The notes: generated from the sequence alone by a model not told the origin. A stretch of 64,000 bases of DNA from JADGHE01 sp035716025 (GCA_035716025.1 DASTKH010000041.1:186001-250000), one strand, 5' to 3'; shown: positions 52,064-61,476, counted from the stretch's first letter. Program-made: numbers and translations.

Positions 52064-53383
52064 CTAGCGGTAAATGCGCTTGAGCTGCCGCTCGGCCACC
52101 GCGATGGCGCCCTTGGCGTCCTCGCGTCCGGTGCAGTAGTTCGCGAACATGTCGACCACGATGAAGTCGGCAATCGCGGTCGCCGCCTTCTCGCCGACCT
52201 TGCCGATGCCGGAGGCCGGCAGCGCGCGCTTGCTGGCGTGGCTGAACACCTCGTTCTTCGGGTCGGCCTTCCACACCGGCGCTGCGTCATAGGCATTGAG
52301 GGTGTGGGTGAGATAGCCGCGCGCGCCCGCGAGCCACTTCTCGAAATTCTCCTTCTCCAGCATGAAGGCGATGAAGGCCTTCGCGGCGTTCGGGTACTTG
52401 GAGAACTTGAAGGCTAGGATGGGAACGCAGAGCTGCAACTCGGTCGGCTTGCCGACAGGCCCCACCGGCCAGAGCGCGTGATAGGTGTCGGCGGCGAGGT
52501 CCTTCTTGCTCGCGTCGTCCTTGGCCGCGACATAGATCGAGATGCCGTTGCCCGTGAGATAAAGCTCGCCCGCAAGAAAGGCCTTGTTGTTGGAGCTGTC
52601 GTTCCAGGATGCGGTGCCCGGCACGAATGTATCGACCAGCGCCTTGCAGTATTCGAGCGCTTTCACGGTCTCGGGCGAGTTGATGATCACCTTGTCGTTC
52701 TTGTCGACGGTGTAGGCGCCGTGCCCCCATAGCACCCAGTGCAGCCAAGCGTTCGCATCGCCGGAGGCATGGCCGAGCGCAAAGCCCGCCGGCGTGTTGT
52801 TCTTCTTGAGCGCCTTGCACAGCTCGAGGAATCCGGGGAAGTCCTGCGGAACCTCCTTGAAGCCCGCCTTCTCGACCGCCGATTTGCGATAGGTGATGTA
52901 ACCGCCGATCGTCGCGACCGGGATGCCGAGCCAATCATTGCCCTGCTTGCAGGTCAGAGCCGCCGCCTCGGTCCAGCCGCCGTATTTCTTGCCGAGATAG
53001 TCGGCGACGTCGTTCATCAGCAGCACCTTGGTGGGGAACAATTGCGGCAACGTGTGCAGCCCCCAGACAATGTCGAGGCCCGACCCGGTGTTGGCGGCGA
53101 CGGAGGCCTTGGGCTGCACATCCTCGAAGGATTCGCTGAACACGTTCATCTCGGCGCCGGTTGCCGACTTGAAGGCGGCAACCATCTCGTTGAACGCCTT
53201 GTCCTCCGACTCGACGAATCGCTTCCAGCGCATGACCGTGAGCTTTGCGCCCTTTTCCACCTTCCACGGCGCCGACTGGGCCCACGCCTTTGCGAAGGCG
53301 AACAGAGCGGGGCCGGTGAGCGCCCCGGCCGCGGCAAAGGCGGTGCCGGCTTGCAGCACGGCGCGACGCGTCAGATCGTTCAT
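52064..53383 (-). CDS. ABC transporter extracellular solute-binding protein 1, Tat-exported
   Basis: 439 aa. Tat-type signal NDLTRRAVLQAGTAFAAAGAL, cleaved near KAWAQ. The body parallels protein 2: LTVMRWKRFVESEDKAFNEMVAAFKSATGAEMN, DYLGKKYGGWTEAAALTCKQGNDW, NTPAGFALGHASGDANAWLHWVLWGHG, KVIINSPETVKALEYCKAL, and NYCTGREDAKGAIAVAERQLKRIYR at the end. The ligand is unknown, probably a carbohydrate or polyol derivative. The ATPase gene lies 45 bp upstream, so both paralogues are in one operon. Confidence 0.92.
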   Translation of the reverse strand: MNDLTRRAVLQAGTAFAAAGALTGPALFAFAKAWAQSAPWKVEKGAKLTVMRWKRFVESEDKAFNEMVAAFKSATGAEMNVFSESFEDVQPKASVAANTGSGLDIVWGLHTLPQLFPTKVLLMNDVADYLGKKYGGWTEAAALTCKQGNDWLGIPVATIGGYITYRKSAVEKAGFKEVPQDFPGFLELCKALKKNNTPAGFALGHASGDANAWLHWVLWGHGAYTVDKNDKVIINSPETVKALEYCKALVDTFVPGTASWNDSSNNKAFLAGELYLTGNGISIYVAAKDDASKKDLAADTYHALWPVGPVGKPTELQLCVPILAFKFSKYPNAAKAFIAFMLEKENFEKWLAGARGYLTHTLNAYDAAPVWKADPKNEVFSHASKRALPASGIGKVGEKAATAIADFIVVDMFANYCTGREDAKGAIAVAERQLKRIYR

Positions 53384-53428
53384 GGGTTTCTTCCTCCCTC
53401 TCGTTATGCGCCCGGGCGGGCGCGGCTT

Positions 53429-54496
53429 TTAGGAACCCACTCGTTTCCCGGTTGCCTCATCGAACAGATGCACCAGGTTCGGGTCCGGCTTGAGCCGGAT
53501 CTTGTCGCCCGGCTTGAATTGATGGCGTTCGCGGAACACCGCGACGATCTCCTCGCCTCCGAGATTGGCAAAGACCTGTGTCTCGGAGCCCGTCGGCTCG
53601 ACGACGACGATCTCCGCCGGGGCGCCTTCATCGGCGATGACGAAATGCTCGGGGCGAATGCCGTAAACTGCGGGGCGCCCCGCGGACTGTGCAGGCGCCG
53701 AGGCGAGCGGCAGCCGCACGCCGTTGGGGCCCTCGAAAAACACGGATCCGTTCGTCCTCACATGCCCTTTGAGGAAGTTCATCGCCGGCGAACCGATGAA
53801 ACCGGCGACGAACATGTTGTCCGGCCGGTCGTAGAGATCGAGCGGCGCGCCGATCTGCTCAACGAGCCCATCGTGCATCACGACGATCTTGTCGGCCATC
53901 GTCATGGCCTCGATCTGATCGTGGGTCACGTAAACGGTCGTAGTTTTGAGCCGCTGGTGCAGCTCCTTGATCTCGGTGCGCATCGCAACCCGCAGCTTGG
54001 CATCGAGGTTCGACAGCGGCTCGTCGAACAGGAAGACCTGCGGATCACGCACGATCGCGCGTCCCATGGCGACGCGCTGGCGCTGGCCGCCGGAAAGCTG
54101 GCGCGGAAAACGCTCGAGCAGCGGCTCGAGCCCGAGAATTTGCGCCGCCCGCCGCACGCGGGTGTCGATTTCACTCTTCGGGGCACCGCGCAGCTTCAAG
54201 GAGAAGCCCATATTGTCGGCGACGGTCATATGCGGATAGAGCGCGTAATTCTGAAAAACCATGGCGATGTCGCGCTCTTTCGGTGGCAGCAGGTTCACCA
54301 CCCGCTCGCCGATGCTGATCTCGCCGGCCGTGATGTTTTCGAGCCCGGCGATCATGCGCAGCAGCGTGGATTTGCCGCAGCCCGAAGGGCCGACGAGAAC
54401 GACGAATTCGCCGTCGCCGATCGAGATGTCCACGCCGTGAATGACGTAGGTCGCGCCAAACGCCTTCTTGACGTCGTTGATCTGCACCGACGCCAT
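53429..54496 (-). CDS. ABC transporter ATP-binding protein (UgpC/MalK type)
   Basis: 355 aa. Walker A GPSGCGKST (about residues 38-46), Q-loop FQNYALYPHM, signature LSGGQRQRVAMGRAI (about 137-151), Walker B VFLFDEPLSNLDA, and switch His in VYVTHD. The C-terminal MalK-type OB/TOBE region (about 240-355) includes GIRPEHFVIADEG and GSETQVFANLGG, with the usual length. ATG at 54496 follows GGGAGG. First gene of the five-gene operon and divergent from the 2-hydroxyacid dehydrogenase. Confidence 0.95.
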   Translation of the reverse strand: MASVQINDVKKAFGATYVIHGVDISIGDGEFVVLVGPSGCGKSTLLRMIAGLENITAGEISIGERVVNLLPPKERDIAMVFQNYALYPHMTVADNMGFSLKLRGAPKSEIDTRVRRAAQILGLEPLLERFPRQLSGGQRQRVAMGRAIVRDPQVFLFDEPLSNLDAKLRVAMRTEIKELHQRLKTTTVYVTHDQIEAMTMADKIVVMHDGLVEQIGAPLDLYDRPDNMFVAGFIGSPAMNFLKGHVRTNGSVFFEGPNGVRLPLASAPAQSAGRPAVYGIRPEHFVIADEGAPAEIVVVEPTGSETQVFANLGGEEIVAVFRERHQFKPGDKIRLKPDPNLVHLFDEATGKRVGS

Positions 54497-54711
54497 ACGT
54501 TCCTCCCTCAACGCGCCGCGGAGGCTTTTCGCCTCTCTTCGAGAACGTCCGTGGAGCGTTCACCGGCTGGCAAGACATTGTTGCCCGGGAAGAAAGGAAA
54601 TCAAGTCCTATCATGGTCGGGCATTGAAAACGCCACACGGCCCGCCCAGACTCGGGCGCCGGAGCGCGTCGCCGCGTCCCGCGCGTCACGATGGGAAAGG
54701 GAAATTCGCAG

Positions 54712-55695
54712 ATGGCCGACGACAAGCCCGCCGCGCTCTTCATCGGCCCGCCAAAGAAGGACATCCAGGCAGGGCTTGCGGCCGAGTTTACCGTCCATTC
54801 CGTCGAAACGCCGGACCGGCTGGACGACGCCACGCTGGCGCGCCTTGCCCCGCATCTGCGCTTCGTCGCCGTCGGCGGCCATCCCGGCCGCGCCGACAGC
54901 GCCTTGATGCAGCGGCTGGGCAAGCTCGAAATCGTCGCCAATTTCGGCGTCGGCTACGACAATGTGGATGCGAAATGGGCGGCCGCGAACGGGATCATCG
55001 TCACCAATACGCCCGACGTGCTCAACGAGGAGGTGGCGGATACCGCGCTCGGGCTCCTGCTCTGCACGGTGCGGGAACTGCCGCGGGCCGAACGCTATCT
55101 GCGTTCCGGGGAGTGGGCGCGGAAAGGCGACTATCGGCTCACCGCCTCGCTGCGCGACCGCACGGTCGGCCTCGTCGGGCTCGGCCGCATTGGCCGGGTG
55201 ATCGCCGACCGCCTCGCCGCCATGAAAGTGCCGGTGGTCTACCACAGCCGCCGCCCGAAGCCCGATGCGCCGTATCGCTACTATGCGAGCCTCCTCGAAA
55301 TGGCACGCGCGGTCGACGTTCTGCTCACGATCGTGCCCGGGGGGGCCGAAACCCGCCACATGATCAATACCGAGGTGCTGGAGGCGCTCGGTCCAAACGG
55401 TATCTTCATCAACATGGCACGCGGCTCCGTCGTGGACGAACAAGCGCTCGTCGAAGCGCTCAAGACGGGCAAGATCCTGTCCGCGGGCCTCGATGTGTTC
55501 GCAAACGAGCCGCACGTGCCGCAGGAGCTCGTCGAGATGGATCACGTCGTCTTGACGCCGCATGTCGGCTCCGCGTCCGAGGCGACGCGGCGGGCCATGG
55601 AGCAGCTCGTTGTCGACAACCTCGTCAATTGGAAATATGGCCGGCCGCCGCTCACCCCGGTCCCGGAAACGCCCTGGCCGCGCCGCGGAGGGTGA
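54712..55695 (+). CDS. D-isomer 2-hydroxyacid dehydrogenase (glyoxylate/hydroxypyruvate reductase-like)
   Basis: 327 aa. Substrate domain with VANFGVGYDNVD. NAD fold GLVGLGRIGRVIADRL (about residues 153-168). Catalytic Arg in NMARGSVVDE, Glu in AGLDVFANEPHVPQEL and His in LTPHVGSAS. It reduces 2-keto acids such as glyoxylate or hydroxypyruvate. ATG at 54712 is chosen; ATG at 54691 is in frame. Divergent from the sugar-type ABC operon, which may supply its substrate (inference). The next gene starts 1 bp after its stop. Confidence 0.92.
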   Translation: MADDKPAALFIGPPKKDIQAGLAAEFTVHSVETPDRLDDATLARLAPHLRFVAVGGHPGRADSALMQRLGKLEIVANFGVGYDNVDAKWAAANGIIVTNTPDVLNEEVADTALGLLLCTVRELPRAERYLRSGEWARKGDYRLTASLRDRTVGLVGLGRIGRVIADRLAAMKVPVVYHSRRPKPDAPYRYYASLLEMARAVDVLLTIVPGGAETRHMINTEVLEALGPNGIFINMARGSVVDEQALVEALKTGKILSAGLDVFANEPHVPQELVEMDHVVLTPHVGSASEATRRAMEQLVVDNLVNWKYGRPPLTPVPETPWPRRGG

Positions 55696-55696
55696 T

Positions 55697-56392
55697 ATGC
55701 CAGATCGGATTTTTTGCGTCGGGCTCGCCGTCGCCCTGCTGTTTGCAGCGGGCGGCGCCGCCGCGCAGACGGCGCTTGCCGCAAACGAGGCTGCCAAGGC
55801 AGTCGTCGGCGCCTGGGAACTCTCGAATGCCGAGCGCGACCGCTCCTGCATGGTGACGCTGCGGCCGCCCGGCTCGGGCCCCACCGCCGCCGTCACGTGG
55901 GAGGCCCAATGCGCCGAACTGTTTCCGTTCTCGCGCAACGCGCCGGCCTGGAATATCGGCGAGATGGATGCGATCCAGTTTCTCGACGGCAAGGGGCAGG
56001 TGGTGCTCGAGCTCACCGAAGTCGAAGGCGGCCTCTACGAGGGAGAGCGCCGTGGCGAAGGCATTTTCTTCCTGCAGAGTGCGGGCGTGCCGGACGAGCG
56101 CAAAGCGGATTTCTTCGTCGGCGAGTGGGCCTTCGCGGCCGCAAGCGGCCGCGTGCTCTGCCGCCTCACGCTCGCTTTGACACCGGTGCCGCCCGATGCC
56201 ATGGCGCTGAAGCTGAAATCCGGCTGCCCGGGTGCGATCGCGGGTTTCGCGCCGATCGCCTGGCGGGTCGACCGCGGCGAACTGCTCATTCTTTCGGCAA
56301 GCGGCGAAAATTGGCGCTTCGAGGAGGCGGAGCCCTCGGTGTGGCAGCGCGTGCCGCAGTCGCGCCAGCCACTGCGGCTCCTCCGCCAGTAG
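55697..56392 (+). CDS. Exported AprI/Inh-family protease inhibitor-like protein with two Inh domains
   Basis: 231 aa. Signal peptide RIFCVGLAVALLFAAGGAAAQ. Two successive Inh-like beta-barrel repeats follow. Repeat 1 (about residues 35-130) has VVGAWELSNAERDRSCMVTL, a second Cys in WEAQCAELF, and PAWNIGEMDAIQFLDGKGQVVLEL. Repeat 2 (about 140-225) has FVGEWAFAAASGRVLCRLTLAL, SGCPGAIAGFAPIAWRVDRGELLILSASGENWRF. Each repeat keeps the Cys pair. Characterised Inh proteins block secreted metalloproteases or form the Omp19-type lipoprotein group; two domains in one chain is not the usual single-domain layout. Confidence 0.78.
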   Translation: MPDRIFCVGLAVALLFAAGGAAAQTALAANEAAKAVVGAWELSNAERDRSCMVTLRPPGSGPTAAVTWEAQCAELFPFSRNAPAWNIGEMDAIQFLDGKGQVVLELTEVEGGLYEGERRGEGIFFLQSAGVPDERKADFFVGEWAFAAASGRVLCRLTLALTPVPPDAMALKLKSGCPGAIAGFAPIAWRVDRGELLILSASGENWRFEEAEPSVWQRVPQSRQPLRLLRQ

Positions 56393-56473
56393 ATGAGCCG
56401 AAGCCTAGGCTCCGCGGCGCCCGGACCTCCTTGCCCGGGGACCGGGCGCTGTCTGCGGCGCTTTTCTGCCAAA

Positions 56474-57493
56474 TCAGTTCTTTGCGCGCAGATCAAGCCC
56501 CACGCCCTTGTTCACGAACCGTGTCGTGAACGCCTTGCGGAAATCGATGCCGGGCTTGACCACGCCGGCCCGCACCATCTTTGCAAAAAAGCTGCCGACC
56601 CGCTCCTCCGTCATCGCGCCGATGCCGAGTTTGAGCGAATCGCCCGAGTCGACGATCCCGTACTCCCGCATCTTGGCGACCGAGTAGGCGAGCAGTGCGT
56701 CCGTCATCTCCGGATTGTGCCGCTTGATGAGCGCGTTCGCGGCCTTGTTGTCGTGATAGATGTAGTTGTACCAGCCGATAACCGAGGCTTCGACGAAGCG
56801 GCGGACAAGGTCCGGCTTCTTCTCCACGAGTTCCACGCGCGTTTCGATCAAAGTGGAATAGGTGTTGAAGCCGTGATCGGCGAGAAGGAAGATTTTTGGC
56901 TTGAAATGCCCCTGCTGCTCGACGGCAAAGGGCTCCGAAGTCACATAGCCCTGCATCGCGCTGCGCTTGTCGGCGAGAAACGGCTGCGGATTAAAGGTGT
57001 AGGGTCGGATTTGCTCTTCCCGGAAACCGAACTCGCTTTTCATCCATTGGAAATAGGTCGCTTGTCCTTCCGCGGAAATGTAGAGCGTGAGCTTCTTGAG
57101 GTCTTCGAACGTCTCGATCCCTTGATCGGGATGGGCGAGCAGCACCTGCGGATCCTTCTGGAACAGCGCCGCGACCGAAATGGTGGGGATGCCTTGCGCG
57201 ACCGCGTCGAAGGCCTGCAGCAGGTTGGCGCTCAGGAAGAAGTCGACTTTGCCGACCGTCATGAGCAGCCTGTTGTTCACCTGCGGGCCGCCGGGCACGA
57301 TGGTGACGTCGAGGCCGTATTGGCGGTAGGTCCCGTCGGCGAGCGCCTGGTAGAAGCCGCCGTGCTCGGCTTCCGCCACCCAGTTGGTGGCAAACGAGGT
57401 TGGCTCAAGCGGTTGAGCGCGAACGGCGCGGCACGTCGCCGCGGCAAGCGCGCCGGCGAGCAGGGGAAGCCGGGCTCGGGCAGTGAATGGCAT
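56474..57493 (-). CDS. NMT1/THI5-type ABC substrate-binding protein, orphan
   Basis: 339 aa from ATG at 57493, six bases after GAGGAG. Signal peptide ARLPLLAGALAAATCRAVRA. NMT1 fold: TNWVAEAEHGGFYQALADGTYRQYGLDVTIVPGGPQVNNRLLMTVGKVDFFLSANLLQAF, TYFQWMKSEFGFREEQIRPYTFNPQPFL, GYVTSEPFAVEQQGHFKPKIFLLADHGFN. Related proteins bind thiamin precursors, nitrate, sulfonates or riboflavin-like ligands. No permease or ATPase gene is adjacent. Confidence 0.9.
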   Translation of the reverse strand: MPFTARARLPLLAGALAAATCRAVRAQPLEPTSFATNWVAEAEHGGFYQALADGTYRQYGLDVTIVPGGPQVNNRLLMTVGKVDFFLSANLLQAFDAVAQGIPTISVAALFQKDPQVLLAHPDQGIETFEDLKKLTLYISAEGQATYFQWMKSEFGFREEQIRPYTFNPQPFLADKRSAMQGYVTSEPFAVEQQGHFKPKIFLLADHGFNTYSTLIETRVELVEKKPDLVRRFVEASVIGWYNYIYHDNKAANALIKRHNPEMTDALLAYSVAKMREYGIVDSGDSLKLGIGAMTEERVGSFFAKMVRAGVVKPGIDFRKAFTTRFVNKGVGLDLRAKN

Positions 57494-57656
57494 CGCGAAC
57501 TCCTCGCCAGACGGCAAAAACGGCGCGCGCGGACGCGGTCTGCTCTAACTTGGACGCGCGGGCGGTGGCAAGGGCGGGCGGCGCATAGGCGAAGGACCGG
57601 CTTGCGGATGTGTGGAATCGTTGCTTGAAGAGTCCTCAGGGAGAATTGCCGGCTGC

Positions 57657-59075
57657 ATGGGGCCTGCTCGCAGATTCACGCTTTGCGCGGCGGCCATGAT
57701 CGCGGCCTGCGGTCCGGCGCAGGCGGCTCCGGCCCTTGACGGCGCGACCATGGGCTGGCCCTGGCTGCTGCCGTTTGCCGGACTGCTTTTGTCGATCGCG
57801 ACGGGCCCCGTGCTGTTTCCGAAACTGTGGCACCGGCATTACCCGGCCGTGGCGACGGGCTGGGCGGCGATGGTTCTGCTCGCAATCGCGATCTCCGCCG
57901 GCCCCGCCGCGGCGGGCGCGGCGCTCGCCCACGCAGCCTTCGGGGAATATTTGAGCTTCATCGCGCTCCTGTTCACGCTCTATGTCGTGGCCGGCGGCAT
58001 CCTTGTAACCGGCGGGATTCGACCGACGCCGCTTGCCAACACGAGTCTTCTCGCGCTGGGTACCGGCATCGCGAGCTGCGTCGGAACGACCGGCGCCGCC
58101 ATGATCCTCATCCGGCCGCTGCTCAAGGCCAATGGCGCGCGGCGGCACAACGTCCACGTCGTGATCTTCTTCATCATCCTCGTTGCCAATGTCGGCGGCG
58201 CGCTGACGCCGCTCGGCGATCCGCCTTTGTTCGTCGGCTTCCTGCGCGGGATCGATTTCTTCTGGACCGCGCGCAATCTGTGGATTCAAACCGCACTCGC
58301 GGCGACGGTCCTGCTCGCGGCGTTCTTCGTTCTCGACCTGTGGCTTTCGCGGGGCGATCCCGCCGTGCGCGGACCGTCCGACGGTCCGTTGCGCGTCCGC
58401 GGTTCCGTGAACATCGTGCTGATCGCCGCAATCATCGCCTGCATCCTGGTCTTCGCCCACTGGCAGCCGGGCCTCTCCTTCGACCTGCTTGGCACCCCGC
58501 TGGCGCTGCAGAACCTGCTGCGGGACGCCGCCTTGGCCGCCATCGCGCTTCTCTCGTTGCGGCTGACGCCCGACGAGCACCGTGCCGCGAACGGCTTCAC
58601 CTTCGAGCCGATCCGCGAGGTCGCGATCCTGTTCGCGGCGATCTTTGTTGCCATTGTGCCGGTCTCGGCCATGCTCCAGGCGGGGCGCGAGGGCCTTTTT
58701 GCGCCGCTGCTCGGGTTCGTCACGCATGCGAACGGGATGCCGAGCGAGGCAGCCTATTTCTGGCTGACGGGTGTGCTCTCGGCCTTCCTCGACAATGCCC
58801 CGACCTATCTCGTTTTCTTTCAATTGGCGGGCGGCGACCCGCAGGCGCTGATGGGGCCGCTCGCGGGGACGCTGGCGGCGATCTCGCTTGGCTCGGTCTT
58901 CATGGGCGCCCTCACTTACATTGGGAACGCGCCGAATTTCATGGTCTACGCGATTGCGACGGAGCAGGGCGTGCGCATGCCGAGTTTCTTCGCCTATTTG
59001 TTCTGGGCTTCGCTGATCCTTGTGCCGATCCTCCTCGCGATCACGTTTCTTCCGGTGGCTCCGTTGCCGCCTTGA
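57657..59075 (+). CDS. NhaD-like sodium:proton antiporter (CitT/ArsB superfamily), copy 1
   Basis: 472 aa. A cleavable-looking leader (RRFTLCAAAMIAACGPAQA) precedes about 12 membrane helices. Diagnostic segments are PFAGLLLSIATGPVLFPKLWHRHYP, CVGTTGAAMILIRPLL, VGGALTPLGDPPLFVGFLRGIDFFW, SAFLDNAPTYLVFFQLAGGDPQ and YIGNAPNFMVYAIATEQG. ATG at 57657 is chosen to give the leader; no ideal ribosome site is seen. The following gene is a full-length paralogue. Confidence 0.85.
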   Translation: MGPARRFTLCAAAMIAACGPAQAAPALDGATMGWPWLLPFAGLLLSIATGPVLFPKLWHRHYPAVATGWAAMVLLAIAISAGPAAAGAALAHAAFGEYLSFIALLFTLYVVAGGILVTGGIRPTPLANTSLLALGTGIASCVGTTGAAMILIRPLLKANGARRHNVHVVIFFIILVANVGGALTPLGDPPLFVGFLRGIDFFWTARNLWIQTALAATVLLAAFFVLDLWLSRGDPAVRGPSDGPLRVRGSVNIVLIAAIIACILVFAHWQPGLSFDLLGTPLALQNLLRDAALAAIALLSLRLTPDEHRAANGFTFEPIREVAILFAAIFVAIVPVSAMLQAGREGLFAPLLGFVTHANGMPSEAAYFWLTGVLSAFLDNAPTYLVFFQLAGGDPQALMGPLAGTLAAISLGSVFMGALTYIGNAPNFMVYAIATEQGVRMPSFFAYLFWASLILVPILLAITFLPVAPLPP

Positions 59076-59130
59076 GTTCCCGGGCCGCTACTGCCACAGT
59101 CCGACTCGGGGCAGTGTGGGCACGACGGAA

Positions 59131-60594
59131 ATGGCAAGGAGCGAGGGGGAGGAAGTCGCGGCGAAAGACGGCAGGATGCGCGGCGCGGCCGCGGCGATCG
59201 TCGGTGGGTTCTCCGCCGCGGTTGCGGCGCCTGCGCCGGCTTTCGCGAGTTCAGGGATCGACGGAGCGGCAATGTCGCTCCTGTGGGCGCTGCCCTTCTC
59301 GGGCCTTCTCCTGTCCATCGCGACCGGCCCCATGCTCTTTGCCAGGGTCTGGGAACACCATTACGGAAAGTTTGCCGGCTTTTGGGCCGCATGCGTCATC
59401 GTTCCGCTGTTCGCCTTCGCGGGCCCGGGGGTCGCGACCGAAGCGCTGCTCCATACGATCCTTCTCGAATATGTTCCGTTCATCCTGCTGCTGATCGCGC
59501 TGTTTGCGGCCGCCGGAGGCATCTATGTCGAGGGCAATCTGCGCGGCACACCGGCCGCGAATGTCCTCCTGCTCCTGGCCGGAACGGTTCTGGCGAGCCT
59601 CGTCGGCACGACCGGCGCCTCAATGGTGATGATCCGGCCGCTCATCCGCGCGAACGATGACCGGATTTACCGCGTCCACACGGTGGTATTCTTCATTTTT
59701 CTGGTCTCGAACATCGGCGGCTCGCTGACGCCGCTCGGCGATCCGCCGCTGTTCGTCGGTTTCCTGAAAGGCGTCGATTTCTTCTGGACCACCACGCATC
59801 TCTGGCACGAGACGCTGTTCGTCGTCGCCTTGGTTCTCTTCGTCTTTTTCGTGATCGACTGCTACCTTCACAAGCTGGAGGAGCGGGAGGTTCATCCTCT
59901 CGATCCCACTCCCGACCGGCCTCTGCGCCTGCACGGTCTCGTGAACTTGGCGCTGATCGGCGTCGTCGTCCTTGCCATTCTGATGAGCGCCTACTGGCGC
60001 CCGGGGGTCGGAATCACGATTCAGGGGGTGCATCTCGAACTGCAGAACATCATCCGCGACCTCGTCTTTGTGGCCGTCGCTTTCGTCTCGATGAAGGCAA
60101 CGCCTCTCAAGTTTCGCGAGCACAATCACTTCTCGTGGGGCCCCATGCAGGAGGTCGCAGCGCTTTTCATCGGCATTTTCATCTGCATCGTGCCGGTGAT
60201 CGCGATGCTGCGGGCAGGTGACAGGGGCGCTTTCGCGCCGCTCCTTGCGCTTGTGACCGCTCCTGACGGGACGCCGGTCAACGCCGCGTATTTTTGGCTG
60301 ACGGGAGGTCTCTCGTCCTTCCTGGACAACGCGCCGACCTACCTCGTGTTCTTTGAACTCGCGGGCGGCGATCCGCAGCGGCTGATGACGACGATGGCCT
60401 CAACCCTTGCCGCGATTTCCACCGGCGCGGTGTTCATGGGGGCGAACAGTTACATCGGCAATGCGCCGAATTTCATGGTCTATGCCATCGCCCGCCACCG
60501 CGGCGTGAACATGCCGTCTTTCTTCGGCTATATGCTCTGGTCGGGTTCGATCTTGATCCCGGTCTTCATCCTCACCACGTTGGTTTTCTTCTGA
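59131..60594 (+). CDS. NhaD-like sodium:proton antiporter (CitT/ArsB superfamily), copy 2
   Basis: 487 aa from ATG at 59131; ATG at 59176 gives a tidier leader (AAAAIVGGFSAAVAAPAPAFA) and is equally possible. The body matches copy 1 throughout: PFSGLLLSIATGPMLFARVWEHHYGKF, SLVGTTGASMVMIRPLI, IGGSLTPLGDPPLFVGFLKGVDFFW, SSFLDNAPTYLVFFELAGGDPQ, YIGNAPNFMVYAIARHRG. About 12 helices. The pair arose by tandem duplication and may differ in ion preference. Confidence 0.85.
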   Translation: MARSEGEEVAAKDGRMRGAAAAIVGGFSAAVAAPAPAFASSGIDGAAMSLLWALPFSGLLLSIATGPMLFARVWEHHYGKFAGFWAACVIVPLFAFAGPGVATEALLHTILLEYVPFILLLIALFAAAGGIYVEGNLRGTPAANVLLLLAGTVLASLVGTTGASMVMIRPLIRANDDRIYRVHTVVFFIFLVSNIGGSLTPLGDPPLFVGFLKGVDFFWTTTHLWHETLFVVALVLFVFFVIDCYLHKLEEREVHPLDPTPDRPLRLHGLVNLALIGVVVLAILMSAYWRPGVGITIQGVHLELQNIIRDLVFVAVAFVSMKATPLKFREHNHFSWGPMQEVAALFIGIFICIVPVIAMLRAGDRGAFAPLLALVTAPDGTPVNAAYFWLTGGLSSFLDNAPTYLVFFELAGGDPQRLMTTMASTLAAISTGAVFMGANSYIGNAPNFMVYAIARHRGVNMPSFFGYMLWSGSILIPVFILTTLVFF

Positions 60595-60600
60595 GGGCTT

Positions 60601-61476
60601 TCAAGCCGCGGTCGTGGCTTTGCGATCTCCGGCGCGGATGCGCTCGAGCACGGGCCGGAGATAACCCAGGAAGCGCTGGGGGTGCTCGCTCATGGGAAAG
60701 TGGCCGAGGCCCTTCATGATCGTCACCTCGCAGCCCGGCACGCGCCGCCCGATCTCCAGAGTATCCGCCGGGGAGGAGGAATAGTCGTATTCCCCGGTGA
60801 GGAGATAGAGCGGGCAGCGGCGGGTGTCGATCTTCTCCAGCCGGTCGCGGATATCCCCGTCCACCTTGTAAAAATACAGGTCGCCCTTGAACACGCCGGG
60901 GCCGCTCTGCATGTAGTGCCAGAGCGTCTCCCAACGGTCGGCGGAGGGCGCATCCGGGCCGATCAGTCCGGAGACCACGCCGGCCGAGACCATACCGCCG
61001 TCGACATCGGGGCGGTGCAGCCAGCTCACGTCGTAATAGGGTTCGGTGTGGGCGGCCGATTGCAGCCCGATCAGCGCGCGGAAGCGCTCCGGACATTCGA
61101 GCGCGAGATGCAGCACGACGCGCCCGCCGATCGAGCACCCCATCACCGCTGGGCTTGCCAGTTCCAGGGCTTCTGCGACCTCCAGGATCATGTCGACATA
61201 GCTTCGCGCGGTGAGCCGATAATCCTCGTCCTGCCAGCCGGCCGGTGGGGACGACTTCCCATGCCAGGGAAAGTCGAAGGCGATGACTCGGAAGTCGCGC
61301 GTAATGGTCGGGTCGGTCAGGACGGCGCGATACTGGCGAGTGTCGGACCCTGCCGTATGCAGGCAAAGAAGGGGAATGCCCTGGCCGGCCTCTTCGACGT
61401 AAAGCCGATGCGGTCGGCCGAGGAGGTCGAGCCGCAGATAACGGCCTGCGATCGGTTCGAACGTGGCCCGCGTCAT
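60601..61476 (-). CDS. Alpha/beta hydrolase
   Basis: 291 aa from ATG at 61476 behind GGGAGG. IPLLCLHTAGSDTRQYRAVL, FRVIAFDFPWHGKSSPP, nucleophile GCSIGGRVVLHLAL (Ser about residue 117), acid in LLTGEYDYSSSP and His in KGLGHFPMSEHPQRF. Resembles C-C bond or ester hydrolases of catabolic pathways. Its ATG overlaps the stop of the upstream small gene (4 bases), so the two are translated together. Confidence 0.88.
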   Translation of the reverse strand: MTRATFEPIAGRYLRLDLLGRPHRLYVEEAGQGIPLLCLHTAGSDTRQYRAVLTDPTITRDFRVIAFDFPWHGKSSPPAGWQDEDYRLTARSYVDMILEVAEALELASPAVMGCSIGGRVVLHLALECPERFRALIGLQSAAHTEPYYDVSWLHRPDVDGGMVSAGVVSGLIGPDAPSADRWETLWHYMQSGPGVFKGDLYFYKVDGDIRDRLEKIDTRRCPLYLLTGEYDYSSSPADTLEIGRRVPGCEVTIMKGLGHFPMSEHPQRFLGYLRPVLERIRAGDRKATTAA

